From: Roseateles_B sp051857535
GTDB lineage: Bacteria > Pseudomonadota > Gammaproteobacteria > Burkholderiales > Burkholderiaceae_C
Direction: 5' to 3'
NCBI RefSeq assembly: GCF_051857535.1
Contig: NZ_JBPZGY010000015.1
Location: forward strand, 40,369-104,368
Length of the DNA: 64,000 bases
Below the pieces are notes generated by a model. That model was given only the letters and a program-made list of their open reading frames with translations. It searched no databases and had not been told where the DNA came from. The stretch's first letter is position 1; each line of letters opens with the position of its first letter. A program made the translations under genes and the position numbers. This document shows, one piece after another, positions 7,983 to 17,472 of the stretch.

Positions 7983-10900
7983 TCAGCCCAGCTGGAGTCT
8001 TCGCTTCACCAGGTCCACCACGGGCAGGTAGTTGCTGGCTTCCAGCTTGGCCTTGCCTTGTGGCATGACCTTGTCCGCCAGGGAGTTCAAGGCGTCGGCC
8101 AGGTGGACCGTGAAGGTGCCGATGTCCTGCAGCTGCTGGGTCGTGGATTGACCGCATTCGACGGGACCGATGTCTGCCACCAATGCCTTGAGTTCGGCCA
8201 GGTTTGCTTTCCAGTGCTGCACATGGCGCAGGCGCTCCGTCAGCCTGCCGATGCCAGCGTCTTCGAGAACAACAGGGATGACGCGCCGGGCGAACTGCTC
8301 AGGGTCACGCTGGGCCCGTTCCCAGATGAAGCCGAGCTCGCGCATGCAGTCGACGCTCTGCATGTAGCGGGCGCTGAGCACGACGAGCACGCACAGACCG
8401 CGGCCGATCTCCTCCTCGAAGCGCCGGATGCTGTCGCCTGTGCGCATCACCTCCTTGTCGCGGTGGACCTCGACCCAGGGGGTCAGTGCCTTTTGCAGGC
8501 CGTCCACGGTGGCGTCGCTGTCGCCTCCCCAGGCGTAGGACACGTAGACCACGGGCTTGTCACGCGTTGACGTGGCCCCGGACGGAAGTGGGGCCGGGAC
8601 GACGATAGGTGGGCGCGCAGGATCGGCATCCATCGACTCCCGCGCCCTGGGTTCATCAGTGGCTGAGGCCGTTCGGCTGGGCTCTCCGCGGATCCAGTGC
8701 TTCTCTGGTGGCCTGCCGATCTGCACGCCCTGCAGCAGGTGAGCGACGACCTGCTCCAGGTACGTGCCAGGATTTGCGCCCGAGGCTTCCAGCACCACGC
8801 GCCCCGGCCCTTGCCCTGTCGCGTCCAGCTGGCAATCCATGCGCAGCAGTGTCTTGGCGTGAGCGTCAAACAGGCAGCAGCCGTGACGCCAATACACGGC
8901 ATTCCTTCCGGCCATGGAACCCATTTCCGCCAGCAGTGTCCGTTGAAGGCCGGCGTGGAGAAAGGGGTAGACCAGGTGCAGCTCCGCATCGGGTTGGGCA
9001 TCGCGCCACACGCTGTCTTCGGCTGATTTCATGGCAGCGCGCTCCTGCAGGCAGTCCGGCGCCAAGTACTCGCCCTCCGCGAGTTCGAAGCAGACCCGGC
9101 AAGACACCATGAGACTCAGGAAGTGGGCCTGCTCTTTCGCGCTGAAGCGGCCTTCCCAGAGCAGGCTTTCCAGGAGCTCTGCCGTGAAGCGCCCGCCTTG
9201 CCGTCTCAGGGCAGGCAGCACCTTGTCCCTATGCAGCAAGGCATAGACCCCCTCCAGCGCCCAGGCCTGATCCAGGATCAGCGCGCTGTCAAAGACGCCC
9301 TCGCGCCAGAACACCTGGCCCGACTGGTGCAGATAGGTGAGCAAGGTCGTCGGGGCACGCACGCCGTGCGTGTTGCAGAGTTGCTGATAGTCGGCCAGGG
9401 GCATCACCTTCTGGGTTTGGGCGTGCTGGCGCACGACCTTGCCCAACTCGGCCCAGTTCTTGGGAATGAGCTCCTCCCCGTAGCGCTCGGCCAGAAGCTT
9501 GGCCCCCGAGCGCAAGTCCAGCATCAGGCGTTCCAGGCCATCGTCGCTCTTGGCACTGCAGCTGCTGCGACGCAGCCATCGAAACCCGTGCTCGGCGGGG
9601 ATGGGCGCCTCAAGCAAGGACGACTCCCCATCACACTGTGCCTGGGCGACGATCAGGGGCGCCTCGGGCCCGGCCATGGAACGCACATATTCGAGCCAGT
9701 AGGACAGGCGGTGCGAGGGCAGACACAGGCCGCCGTCCCAGACTTCATGCACACCTTCCTGTTCGTGGTGCCACAGCAGGAGGTACATGGCGCGCTCGTC
9801 CAGGAAAAGGCTGTGCGTGCCAAGAAACAGATCCTGACCGCCAAAATCCCAGAGCTGCACGGTCTGGGGCGCCTGCTGCACTCTGCCCGGCAGCTCGAAG
9901 CGCTGCAGGATCACGCCGTGGGTGCTGGGCACGCTTTCATCGAAGGGCAGACCGCAGAGGCGGCGCGAGATCTGTGTCTTGCCGATGCGGCCGTTGCCCA
10001 GCACGAAAAGCTTGACCTCGTCAGCGGGGATGCTGCCGTGCTCTGCCAGATCGTTCATCCAGCCCGTCATGCGATCGAGCAGGTTGTCGTGGTGCATTCG
10101 CGAGCGCAGGTCGGCTGGCAGGCAGGCCAGGGTGCTGGCCGTCAGAGTTGTGAGCTGCGGCCAGCTTGCCCAGCACGAGAGGGCCGTCAGGCCAGGTGTG
10201 GGAGACCTGTGAACGCGCAGAATACGCAGCTCGGCCAGCGCAAGAAGGGGGGACAGATCCTGCAGCATGGGGCAGCCGCTCAAGTCCAGGGAGGCCAGCT
10301 GCTTCAGCAGCGCCAGCGGGGACAGGTCCTTGAGAGCCTTGCAAGCGAAGAGGTCGAGCGTTCGGAGTTGCTCCAAGTTCGCCAAGGGCCTCAAGTCCGC
10401 GAGGTCTTGGTTCCCGCTCAGCGTCAGCCTGCTGAGCTGCGTCAGTTCGCCGATTGGAGTGACGTCCTGAATGCCTCTGCAGTCACTCAGGGCCAGGTGC
10501 TTCAGGTGCTTCAGGCTGGCGAGCGCAGAGAGGTCCCGGATTGCAGTGCCTCCCGACACGTCCAGCGACTCCAGTTGGGGAAGCGCGCCGATGGGCGCCA
10601 GCTCATGCAAAGCTGTGCAATCCATCAGCTCCAATTGTTCGAGCTGTTTCAGATTGGCCAGTGGGGCCAGCCTTTCAAGCCTATGGGCGCCCGTGATGCG
10701 CAGCGTCCTGAGGTGTTCCATGCCGGCCAGTGCCGACAGGTCTTCAAACGCCGTACAGGAGGTCACCGTGAGCGATTCGAGCAGGTGCAAGTCGCTGAGG
10801 GCTGACAGTTCGGTCAGACCGCTGAGGCCGTACAGGTCCAGCGACTGAAGCTGGCTGAGTCCGGCAACTGCCTTGAGACTGAGCGCTTTCTCCCGGGCGT

Positions 10901-11810
10901 GCAGCTGCAAGTTGCGCAGCTGTGGGAGCCGCTCAATTGCCGAGAGGCCCAGTGCACATGCATGCGCCGGCAAAGACAATGACTGAAGCTGCTGGAGCCG
11001 ACTGATCGGCGACAGGTCCCTCAGCGCCTCTTGTCCGGAGATGTCCAGTCTGACCAGTTGGCTCAACCCGGCAATCGGTGTCAGGTCCGAGAGGTCGCCA
11101 TCAGGCAGCAACAGCGATGTGAGTTGTGTCAAAGCGCCGAGCGCGTCGAGATTCCTGAGATTGAGGCACGCTCCCAAGTCGAGGTGTTGCAGTTGGGCGG
11201 CGCTGGTGAAGAGGGCTAGATCCACGTCGGCCGGACCATCTGACAGGCGGAGCGACCGCAGTGCAGGCACTTGTGCAAGCGCGGACAGATCATTGGCCAT
11301 GCAGCCGCTCAAGTCGAGCGCTTGCAGCTGAGGAAGGCCTGCCAGCGCGGAGATGTCCCTGAGCGCGTGGCACCAGCTCAGGTCCAGCTCCTGAAGATGC
11401 AGCAGGCCAGACAATGGGGGCAGGGTCCCCAGCGAATTGCAGCGGGCCAGGTCAAGCGTCCGCAAGGTCCGCAGCCGGGGCAGGGCAGAGAAGTCGCTCA
11501 ACATCGGGCAGCCACTCAAGTCGAGTGCCTCCAGGTGGGGCGCGCAGGCCAGGTCACCCAGTCCTCCGAGGCGCCAGCAGCCTCTCATCTTCAGCTGCCG
11601 CAGGGCGCCAAAACCCGCAAGAGGGGGCAGCGCCGACAAGTACTGGCAATTGCTCAGATCCAGTTCCACCAACTGTGGCGCCAGTTGCAGGAAGCGCTCC
11701 GGCAGGCTGTCGATGCGCAGGCACGCCAGTGACAAGCGCGAGGCACCGGTATCCAGTGCCTGTCGAATTCGCTCTTCCGCGATGGCATGTGCCAGTTCGT
11801 GCCTCGGCAT
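7983..11810 (-). CDS. Roco-family protein: LRR-Roc GTPase-COR-TIR
   Basis: 1275 residues, ATG preceded by AGGGA. Residues about 20-560 are some twenty leucine-rich repeats of about 22 residues (LQSLDLSGCxxLxDLSxL type). A Ras-of-complex GTPase follows: P-loop GNGRIGKT at 605-612 and DFGGQ at 655-659. The G4 position reads AQAQCD rather than the usual NKxD/TKxD. A COR-like region spans about 790-1030. The C-terminus is a TIR domain from about 1085 (KPVVYVSYAW) with the CxxEL motif; E1158 occupies the position of the catalytic glutamate in TIR NADases. This layout resembles immune receptors; NAD+ depletion upon sensing is a fair inference. No partner gene is adjacent, and it faces away from the gene at 11976. 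Confidence 0.88.
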   Translation of the reverse strand: MPRHELAHAIAEERIRQALDTGASRLSLACLRIDSLPERFLQLAPQLVELDLSNCQYLSALPPLAGFGALRQLKMRGCWRLGGLGDLACAPHLEALDLSGCPMLSDFSALPRLRTLRTLDLARCNSLGTLPPLSGLLHLQELDLSWCHALRDISALAGLPQLQALDLSGCMANDLSALAQVPALRSLRLSDGPADVDLALFTSAAQLQHLDLGACLNLRNLDALGALTQLTSLLLPDGDLSDLTPIAGLSQLVRLDISGQEALRDLSPISRLQQLQSLSLPAHACALGLSAIERLPQLRNLQLHAREKALSLKAVAGLSQLQSLDLYGLSGLTELSALSDLHLLESLTVTSCTAFEDLSALAGMEHLRTLRITGAHRLERLAPLANLKQLEQLELMDCTALHELAPIGALPQLESLDVSGGTAIRDLSALASLKHLKHLALSDCRGIQDVTPIGELTQLSRLTLSGNQDLADLRPLANLEQLRTLDLFACKALKDLSPLALLKQLASLDLSGCPMLQDLSPLLALAELRILRVHRSPTPGLTALSCWASWPQLTTLTASTLACLPADLRSRMHHDNLLDRMTGWMNDLAEHGSIPADEVKLFVLGNGRIGKTQISRRLCGLPFDESVPSTHGVILQRFELPGRVQQAPQTVQLWDFGGQDLFLGTHSLFLDERAMYLLLWHHEQEGVHEVWDGGLCLPSHRLSYWLEYVRSMAGPEAPLIVAQAQCDGESSLLEAPIPAEHGFRWLRRSSCSAKSDDGLERLMLDLRSGAKLLAERYGEELIPKNWAELGKVVRQHAQTQKVMPLADYQQLCNTHGVRAPTTLLTYLHQSGQVFWREGVFDSALILDQAWALEGVYALLHRDKVLPALRRQGGRFTAELLESLLWEGRFSAKEQAHFLSLMVSCRVCFELAEGEYLAPDCLQERAAMKSAEDSVWRDAQPDAELHLVYPFLHAGLQRTLLAEMGSMAGRNAVYWRHGCCLFDAHAKTLLRMDCQLDATGQGPGRVVLEASGANPGTYLEQVVAHLLQGVQIGRPPEKHWIRGEPSRTASATDEPRARESMDADPARPPIVVPAPLPSGATSTRDKPVVYVSYAWGGDSDATVDGLQKALTPWVEVHRDKEVMRTGDSIRRFEEEIGRGLCVLVVLSARYMQSVDCMRELGFIWERAQRDPEQFARRVIPVVLEDAGIGRLTERLRHVQHWKANLAELKALVADIGPVECGQSTTQQLQDIGTFTVHLADALNSLADKVMPQGKAKLEASNYLPVVDLVKRRLQLG

Positions 11811-11975
11811 TTGCTTCCCTGTCTCTGTGTCGTTATGGGCCTTGCTCGGTGAGATTGTGCCGAGGAATTCAGGGGATCCTGGCGGCAGCTGCCGGGCCTT
11901 CGATGGATGTCAGGCATGGATCCCGCCACCGCCAGTAGCGATAGAGTGCGCACTCATTCGACAGGAGAGGAGCGC

Positions 11976-13001
11976 ATGAAGACGCAATCGCGCATCAAAG
12001 CCAAGACGGGGCGCCTGCTGGCAGCCTTTGTCATTTCCGCCGCCCTGGGCGGGGCCGCCCAGGCCCAGACGGACAGCACGCCGCCCTCGGCGGCACAGTC
12101 GCTGAGCTGCCTCAGGCTGCCCTCGGCAGCCCTCAGCTACCCGGCCAAGCACCGCTTCGACCGCAGCCATGGCCTCATGCGCCTGCGCCTGCACTTCGAG
12201 AAGCCGGATGCCGCGCCACGCGTGGAAGTGCTCGCCAACACGGCCCGCGAGGACATGCAGGACCGCGTCTACCGCTACGTGGACGACTACCGCCTGCCCT
12301 GCCTGCGGCCCGAGGACGGTACGGTCAGTGCCGTGCAGGAGTTCAACTTCAGCAACTCGGCCATGGAGGAGTTGCCCGTGCCTGAGACACCGCAGCGGCG
12401 CCTGCCCTTCTGCCTGGTGATGCCGCGGGAGGACATGCGTGCTCCGATGTCGCTGTCGCAGCAGGTGCAGCACGTGGTGGCTTCCGCCCTGTTCAGCGGG
12501 ACAGGCGATCAGCCCCCCGAGGTCAAGATCCTGCACTCGACCGGGGACAGGCGCATTGAGGAGGCCGTCATCGAGCGGGTCCAGAGCTATCGCCTGCCCT
12601 GCCGCACGGGGCAGCAGGAGCCCCAGGTCATGCGGCAGCAGTTCACCTTCGTGCCTGCCGGTCACCGGAGGTTCGTGCTGAAGCAGGATGCCTTCTCGCT
12701 CGTGGACTTTCTCAGCATGACGCAGGGTGCGCAGCAGCTGAAGGCCTTCTTCGACTTTGACACCATGAACTGCCCGTTCAAGGTCAACTACACGATGTAC
12801 AGCCCTGCATTGCCCAATGAAGTCGCTGTGGGTGGGAAACGGGACCCCAACCGCATTCCCTTCCTCCGGTGGCTGCGCGAGCGTCAGCTGGCCTTCAGCT
12901 CCGAGAGGCAGGCCAATGAGCTCTTTGGCCAGAAGGTGCAGATCCAGGTGCCCTGCGGGCGGCTCGATCTCCAGCCGGACACGGCAGCGGCCGGTTCCTG
13001 A
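11976..13001 (+). CDS. Secreted protein of unknown function with two TonB-C-like repeats
   Basis: 341 residues from the ATG at 11976, chosen because aggagagg lies just upstream; a longer frame from 11907 has no such site. A Sec signal peptide (about 28 residues, ending AQAQ) predicts export. Two segments look alike: one around LRLHFEKPDAAPRVEVLANT...VDDYRLPC and one around PEVKILHSTGDRR...VQSYRLPC. Both recall the TonB C-terminal fold (P-V-xVL-xS-x-D-xxVxxYRLP). Several paired cysteines are present. There is no membrane anchor or catalytic motif. It lies between the Roco gene and gap, reading toward gap. Confidence 0.65.
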   Translation: MKTQSRIKAKTGRLLAAFVISAALGGAAQAQTDSTPPSAAQSLSCLRLPSAALSYPAKHRFDRSHGLMRLRLHFEKPDAAPRVEVLANTAREDMQDRVYRYVDDYRLPCLRPEDGTVSAVQEFNFSNSAMEELPVPETPQRRLPFCLVMPREDMRAPMSLSQQVQHVVASALFSGTGDQPPEVKILHSTGDRRIEEAVIERVQSYRLPCRTGQQEPQVMRQQFTFVPAGHRRFVLKQDAFSLVDFLSMTQGAQQLKAFFDFDTMNCPFKVNYTMYSPALPNEVAVGGKRDPNRIPFLRWLRERQLAFSSERQANELFGQKVQIQVPCGRLDLQPDTAAAGS

Positions 13002-13093
13002 GCTGGTCACCGCCCGGCGGCTCCTGCTGCTGGTGCCTGGCAGGGGCCGCGGCTTGCGCTGGATCGAAAACTTGGGTTTGCGTACCCCCTTTG

Positions 13094-13124
13094 TTCCGGG
13101 GCGGCCGCGAACGGGGCCCCGGAA
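13094..13124. promoter_or_regulatory. Inverted repeat in the gap leader
   Basis: A perfect 8-bp inverted repeat (ttccgggg / ccccggaa) with a 15-base GC-rich spacer lies 64 bases upstream of the gap ATG. It is followed by AT-rich sequence and a good ribosome site (ccggaga) before the start. It could be a leader hairpin or the terminator of the gene before; no T-run follows. Confidence 0.35.
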
Positions 13125-13187
13125 TCGGCGAAAATCCCGCGCAGTCAGGTTTTCACAGCTTTTTCATTTCACTCCGGAGACTTCCGC

Positions 13188-14186
13188 ATGACGATCAAGA
13201 TCGGTATCAATGGCTTCGGCCGTATCGGCCGCATGGTGTTCCGCGCCGCTGTCCAGAACTTCAATGACATCGAGGTCGTGGGCATCAACGACCTGCTGGA
13301 GCCGGACTACCTGGCCTACATGCTGAAGTACGACAGCGTGCACGGCCGCTTCAAGGGCGACGTGGCCGTGGACGGCAACACCCTGATCGTCAACGGCAAG
13401 AAGATCCGCCTGACCGCCGTGAAGAACCCGGCCGAGCTGAAGTGGGATGAAGTCGGCGCCGACATCGTCGTCGAGTCCACCGGCCTGTTCCTGACCAAGG
13501 AAACCGCCGAGGCCCACCTGAAGGCCGGCGCCAAGAAGGTGATCATGTCGGCCCCGTCCAAGGACGACACCCCGATGTTCGTCTACGGCGTCAACGACAA
13601 GACCTACGCCGGCCAGGCCATCATTTCCAACGCCTCCTGCACCACCAACTGCCTGGCCCCCGTGGCCAAGGTGCTGAACGACAAGTGGGGCATCAAGCGC
13701 GGCCTGATGACCACGGTGCACGCTGCCACGGCCACCCAGAAGACCGTGGACGGCCCGTCCAACAAGGACTGGCGCGGTGGCCGCGGCATCCTGGAAAACA
13801 TCATCCCCAGCAGCACCGGCGCCGCCAAGGCTGTGGGCGTGGTGATCCCCGAGCTGAACAAGAAGCTGACCGGCATGTCCTTCCGCGTGCCGACCTCCGA
13901 CGTCTCCGTGGTCGACCTGACCGTCGAGCTGAACAACGCCGCCAGCTACGCCGACATCTGCGCCGAAATGAAGGCCCAGAGCGAAGGCGCGCTCAAGGGG
14001 GTGCTGGGCTACACCGAGGACAAGGTGGTCGCCACCGACTTCCGCGGCGAGTCCTGCACCTCGGTGTTCGATGCAGAGGCGGGCATCGCCCTGGACAGCA
14101 CCTTCGTCAAGATCGTGTCCTGGTACGACAACGAATGGGGCTACTCCAACAAGGTCCTGGAAATGGTCCGCGTGGTCGCCAAGTAA
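13188..14186 (+). CDS. gap: Glyceraldehyde-3-phosphate dehydrogenase
   Basis: 332 residues, standard length for type I GAPDH. The NAD-binding INGFGRIGR is at the N-terminus and the catalytic loop SNASCTTNCLAP holds the active-site cysteine; the catalytic histidine lies in the MTTVHAATATQ segment. WYDNEWGYSNK closes the fold. It oxidises glyceraldehyde-3-phosphate to 1,3-bisphosphoglycerate. ATG preceded by ggaga. A strong terminator follows. Confidence 0.97.
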   Translation: MTIKIGINGFGRIGRMVFRAAVQNFNDIEVVGINDLLEPDYLAYMLKYDSVHGRFKGDVAVDGNTLIVNGKKIRLTAVKNPAELKWDEVGADIVVESTGLFLTKETAEAHLKAGAKKVIMSAPSKDDTPMFVYGVNDKTYAGQAIISNASCTTNCLAPVAKVLNDKWGIKRGLMTTVHAATATQKTVDGPSNKDWRGGRGILENIIPSSTGAAKAVGVVIPELNKKLTGMSFRVPTSDVSVVDLTVELNNAASYADICAEMKAQSEGALKGVLGYTEDKVVATDFRGESCTSVFDAEAGIALDSTFVKIVSWYDNEWGYSNKVLEMVRVVAK

Positions 14187-14228
14187 GGCCTGGGCGCGGC
14201 GGAGCTGCCGCGCCGGCTGACCCTGCGC

Positions 14229-14264
14229 AAAGCCGTCCCGTCGCCCGACTGGACGGCTTTTTTC
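14229..14264 (+). terminator. Rho-independent terminator after gap, probably shared with the RiPP operon
   Basis: A 10-bp stem (aaagccgtcc / ggacggcttt) with a 12-base loop ends in a run of six T on the plus strand. On the minus strand the same hairpin follows the stop of the last gene of the large operon and ends in TTT, so it may act in both directions. Confidence 0.85.
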
Positions 14265-15955
14265 TATGGCGCTTCAGGCCGTTCGGGGCGTGCCCGAGGC
14301 AGCGGCTTGCCGCGCAGGGCGGCATACAGCGCCTGCATGTCCACCCGATAGGACGGCTGCGTCAGGATGTCGGTTCCGATGCAGCGCAGTTGCACGCTGC
14401 GCCCTGCCTCGCTGCCAAGCAGGATGCTGCCGTCCTCGTGGCAACGCGCTGCGATCCGCCCCGGCAGGCCTGGCTCGGCCAGGGGGCGTCCGTCGATCGT
14501 CGTGACCGGCAGGTCCTCCCGCAGTGTGGCGCACTGGGCCATCCCGTCCAGCGTGATGCGCGTTGCTTCGGGTGTCAGGCTGACGGCCCCCTGGCAGTCC
14601 TCTTTCATCATGAGCACCAGCCACTGCAGGATGCTGTCGGCCTGCTGCGCCGGGCTGGACGGGTGGGGGCGGACCCATGGCAAGCGGGACAGCCAGCGTT
14701 GCCAGGCCTGGCTCATGGGCTCCGGCCCCTCGAGCAGCGCACGCAGCTCGCGGGGCTCGCAGGGCTTGGCCTCGCCGCATGCCAGCGCTGAGGCCAGCTC
14801 GGGCGGCCGGCCAGCCGCAAGCTCTCGATAGAAGGCGTTGATGCGGGCAAATGCATCGCCCTGACCCGGGTGCTCCGCCAGAGCCGTGGTGTACAAGGCC
14901 AGCCCGCAGTCATAGGGGCGTCGAAGGGCATTGCGCTCCTGCAGGCTCAGTGCGGCCCATGACCTGCCCTCGGACTTGGACATGCATCGCAGCAGCGCAC
15001 CTTCCAGCTCGGCCGCGGCTTCGTCCGGGGTAATCCAGCCTTGCTCCAGGGACACCAGCCATCGCAGGAACTCACCACCGCCTTCGTGGATGAGGCGTGC
15101 GTCCTTGTACCGGGCCGTGATGTCCCTCAGCTGGAATCGATGGCTGATCTCGTGGCTGACCAGGCGCGTCAGCAACTGCTCACTGCTTCGATCGGGCGAG
15201 GCAGGCCAGTCGAACAAGGTCAGGCGCATCACATCGTGTGCATCGCCGCCAACGTTGCGCTCCCCGCCCAGCTGCACCTGCGTCGCTGCGAGGATGACGG
15301 GCTTGAAGCGGGCGTCCGGCAGCGCTCGTTCCAGGGCCTGCGCCGTCGCGATGGCCCGCTGCATGATGAGCTTCGCTTCAGAGTCGGGGAGGTTTGGCGC
15401 CAGGTATGCGGGCATGGGGTGATGCTGCACAAGGGCCGAGGCATCCAGCAGCAGTGCAGACACCTGGCCGTCACTGGACAGCGCGGGACTCGCCCGCCCT
15501 TTGACAAAGCCCCCCGCCACGCCGATCTGTGCCGCCTCGAAGAAATAGCGGGATTCGCCGCAGGTCCCCCCGAGGGCATAGTCGCCCGTGTGGACGTAGG
15601 TGGCGCCGTGCATGGGGAAGGCAGGCGGGAACGCGGCGGCACGCGCCGTGGTCGTGGGCACGCGAAAGCGCCGATGCAGGCAGCTGGGGCGAACGGCGGC
15701 CAGCGAGACGCCGTCGCTGGCCCCGCAAGCATCCAGGGGTTCCCAGCGCTGCCTGAAGTCCCGGCTGGCTGGGTCCTGCCGTTCGAACTGGGCTCTCTCG
15801 CAGCCGACGGGCAAGGCATAGCTCACCTCCAGCGCTGACTCGTCGAGGCGCTTCAGGGTGATGTCCGTGGTGGCAGCCGCCGCCATCGGCAGGCACAGGG
15901 CCAGGCCCGCGCGAAGGGTCCAGGATCGGGTCATGTGTTGGCGCATGAGTAGCAT
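14264..15955 (-). CDS. Secreted gluzincin-type metallopeptidase, family unassigned
   Basis: About 563 residues from the ATG at 15955; starts at 15934 (ATG) or 16009 (GTG) are also possible and none has a clear ribosome site. A signal peptide ends near AAA-TTD. The zinc motif HEISH (268-272) is followed exactly 18 residues later by E291 (HEGGGEF), the HExxH-x18-E spacing of M1-type gluzincins, but the rest does not look like an M1 aminopeptidase. Numerous cysteines suggest a periplasmic, disulfide-bonded protein. It is the last gene of the RiPP operon, so processing of the exported peptide, or degradation in the producer's periplasm, is possible. Confidence 0.7.
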   Translation of the reverse strand: MLLMRQHMTRSWTLRAGLALCLPMAAAATTDITLKRLDESALEVSYALPVGCERAQFERQDPASRDFRQRWEPLDACGASDGVSLAAVRPSCLHRRFRVPTTTARAAAFPPAFPMHGATYVHTGDYALGGTCGESRYFFEAAQIGVAGGFVKGRASPALSSDGQVSALLLDASALVQHHPMPAYLAPNLPDSEAKLIMQRAIATAQALERALPDARFKPVILAATQVQLGGERNVGGDAHDVMRLTLFDWPASPDRSSEQLLTRLVSHEISHRFQLRDITARYKDARLIHEGGGEFLRWLVSLEQGWITPDEAAAELEGALLRCMSKSEGRSWAALSLQERNALRRPYDCGLALYTTALAEHPGQGDAFARINAFYRELAAGRPPELASALACGEAKPCEPRELRALLEGPEPMSQAWQRWLSRLPWVRPHPSSPAQQADSILQWLVLMMKEDCQGAVSLTPEATRITLDGMAQCATLREDLPVTTIDGRPLAEPGLPGRIAARCHEDGSILLGSEAGRSVQLRCIGTDILTQPSYRVDMQALYAALRGKPLPRARPERPEAP

Positions 15956-16023
15956 TCTTTGGTCGTGGCTGTTCGCGTCTGGAGGGGTTGCTGCGCGACC
16001 CTGCGTCACGGGGCCGCAGAGGT

Positions 16024-17460
16024 CTAGCGGCCGCCCACGGTGAGGCCGTCGACACGCACCGTGGGCTGCCCGAAGCCGACATGAACGCGTTGCCCCTTCT
16101 TGACGCAGGTACCGTAACCGGGGTCCATGGCGAAATCGTGGCCCACCATCCGCACCTGCCTCAGAACTGCGCGGCTGGAGCCGGTGAAGGTGCAGCCCAG
16201 CAGCGGTGCGGTGATGCGCCCGTTCTCGACGAGGAAGGCCTGGTCCGATTCAAAGGTGAAGGCGCCGGTGCTGATGTTGGCTTGCCCTCCCGAAAGCTCG
16301 GCGATATAGATGCCCTTCTTGACCGAGGCCAGGATGTCGGCGGGGTCGGCATCGCCGGGCATCAGGCAGGTGTTGGTCATGCGCGGCATCGGCAGGCTGG
16401 CATGGGAGGCGCGCCGCCCATTGGCACTGTGGTCTGCGCCCAGCCGCAGGGCGCAGGACTGGTCCTGCAGGCAGGCGCGCAGCCGGCCGTCTTCGATCAG
16501 GAGCGTCGACCGGCTGGGCTGGCCCTCGTCGTCGCAGCGCATGCTGCCCCAGCCCAGCGGCAGCGTGCCGTCGTCGACGAGGTTGACACAGGGCGCGGCA
16601 ATGCGACGTCCCAGTTGCCCGGCGAAGGGCGAGATGCGCTTGTGAATCGCATCACCCTCCAGGGCATGGCCGATCACCTCATGCATCAGGAGGCCCGGGC
16701 CTCCTGGCCCGAGGACCAGCGGCATCGGGCCGGCCGGAGCCGGGCGGGCCTCGCGCCGCTGCGCGACTGCTTCGCAAAGACGCTCCACGAAGGTCGCGAG
16801 CATGCGGGTGTCGGGCTCGGCAGTGGCCGTCCTCCAACACAGGGTCCTGAACACGGAGAAAGCTCCCGCGCGGCCCTGTGCCACCAGCTCCAGCTCCAGC
16901 CAGGCATAGGTCCTTTGCTCCGTCACGGGCAGGCCCTGGGGGCTGACCAGCAATGAGCGGCGCTCCTCCAGCTTCAAGGCCAGCTCCACGTCCAGCACGC
17001 CGGTGATCAGGCGGCGCAGCGTGTCTTCGATCTGCCCAAGGAAGACTTGCGCGCGCTCGGCGGGCAGGCCCATGCGCTCCCGCGGCATGGGGTGCATGTC
17101 CTGCCGGCTCGGCGGCCGTGGGCAAGCCACCGGACGGGTGTGGTGTCCGTGCAGGGACGGGAAGCTGCGCAGAGCATCGCGTGCACCGCTCAGGGCCTGA
17201 GCCCAGCCCGCAGGTGACAAGTCAGCGGTGCTGACCAGCGCGCTGCAGGCGCTGCCGACGCAGCGCAGGCCGATGCCCTGCTCCTGATGAAGCTGCCCGT
17301 CGTGGAGCCTGCCATTGCGATGGACCCACGCCGATCGTTGCCAGGACTGCGCGAACACGTCGGCGAACAGGATGGGGCCCTGCTGCAGCTGGCGCCAGCC
17401 ATGCACGAGCGTGTCGCTGTCGATGCAGTCTCCCGGGAACGGTGCGCAGGTATCGGCCAT
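16024..17460 (-). CDS. TldD/PmbA family metalloprotease, TldD-like
   Basis: 478 residues. The C-terminal half has the TldD hallmark MHEVIGHALEGD, with H260-E261 and H264 forming the HExxxH zinc site, and the conserved GTCVKKGQ segment near the end. TldD/TldE form a heterodimer that trims unfolded peptides and matures microcin B17. Only the TldD-type, zinc-bearing subunit is present; no TldE partner lies in the window. Position 13 bases after the lipoprotein gene inside the export operon suggests a dedicated role in trimming the RiPP leader or core. Confidence 0.85.
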   Translation of the reverse strand: MADTCAPFPGDCIDSDTLVHGWRQLQQGPILFADVFAQSWQRSAWVHRNGRLHDGQLHQEQGIGLRCVGSACSALVSTADLSPAGWAQALSGARDALRSFPSLHGHHTRPVACPRPPSRQDMHPMPRERMGLPAERAQVFLGQIEDTLRRLITGVLDVELALKLEERRSLLVSPQGLPVTEQRTYAWLELELVAQGRAGAFSVFRTLCWRTATAEPDTRMLATFVERLCEAVAQRREARPAPAGPMPLVLGPGGPGLLMHEVIGHALEGDAIHKRISPFAGQLGRRIAAPCVNLVDDGTLPLGWGSMRCDDEGQPSRSTLLIEDGRLRACLQDQSCALRLGADHSANGRRASHASLPMPRMTNTCLMPGDADPADILASVKKGIYIAELSGGQANISTGAFTFESDQAFLVENGRITAPLLGCTFTGSSRAVLRQVRMVGHDFAMDPGYGTCVKKGQRVHVGFGQPTVRVDGLTVGGR

Positions 17461-17472
17461 GGCATGAGCAGG

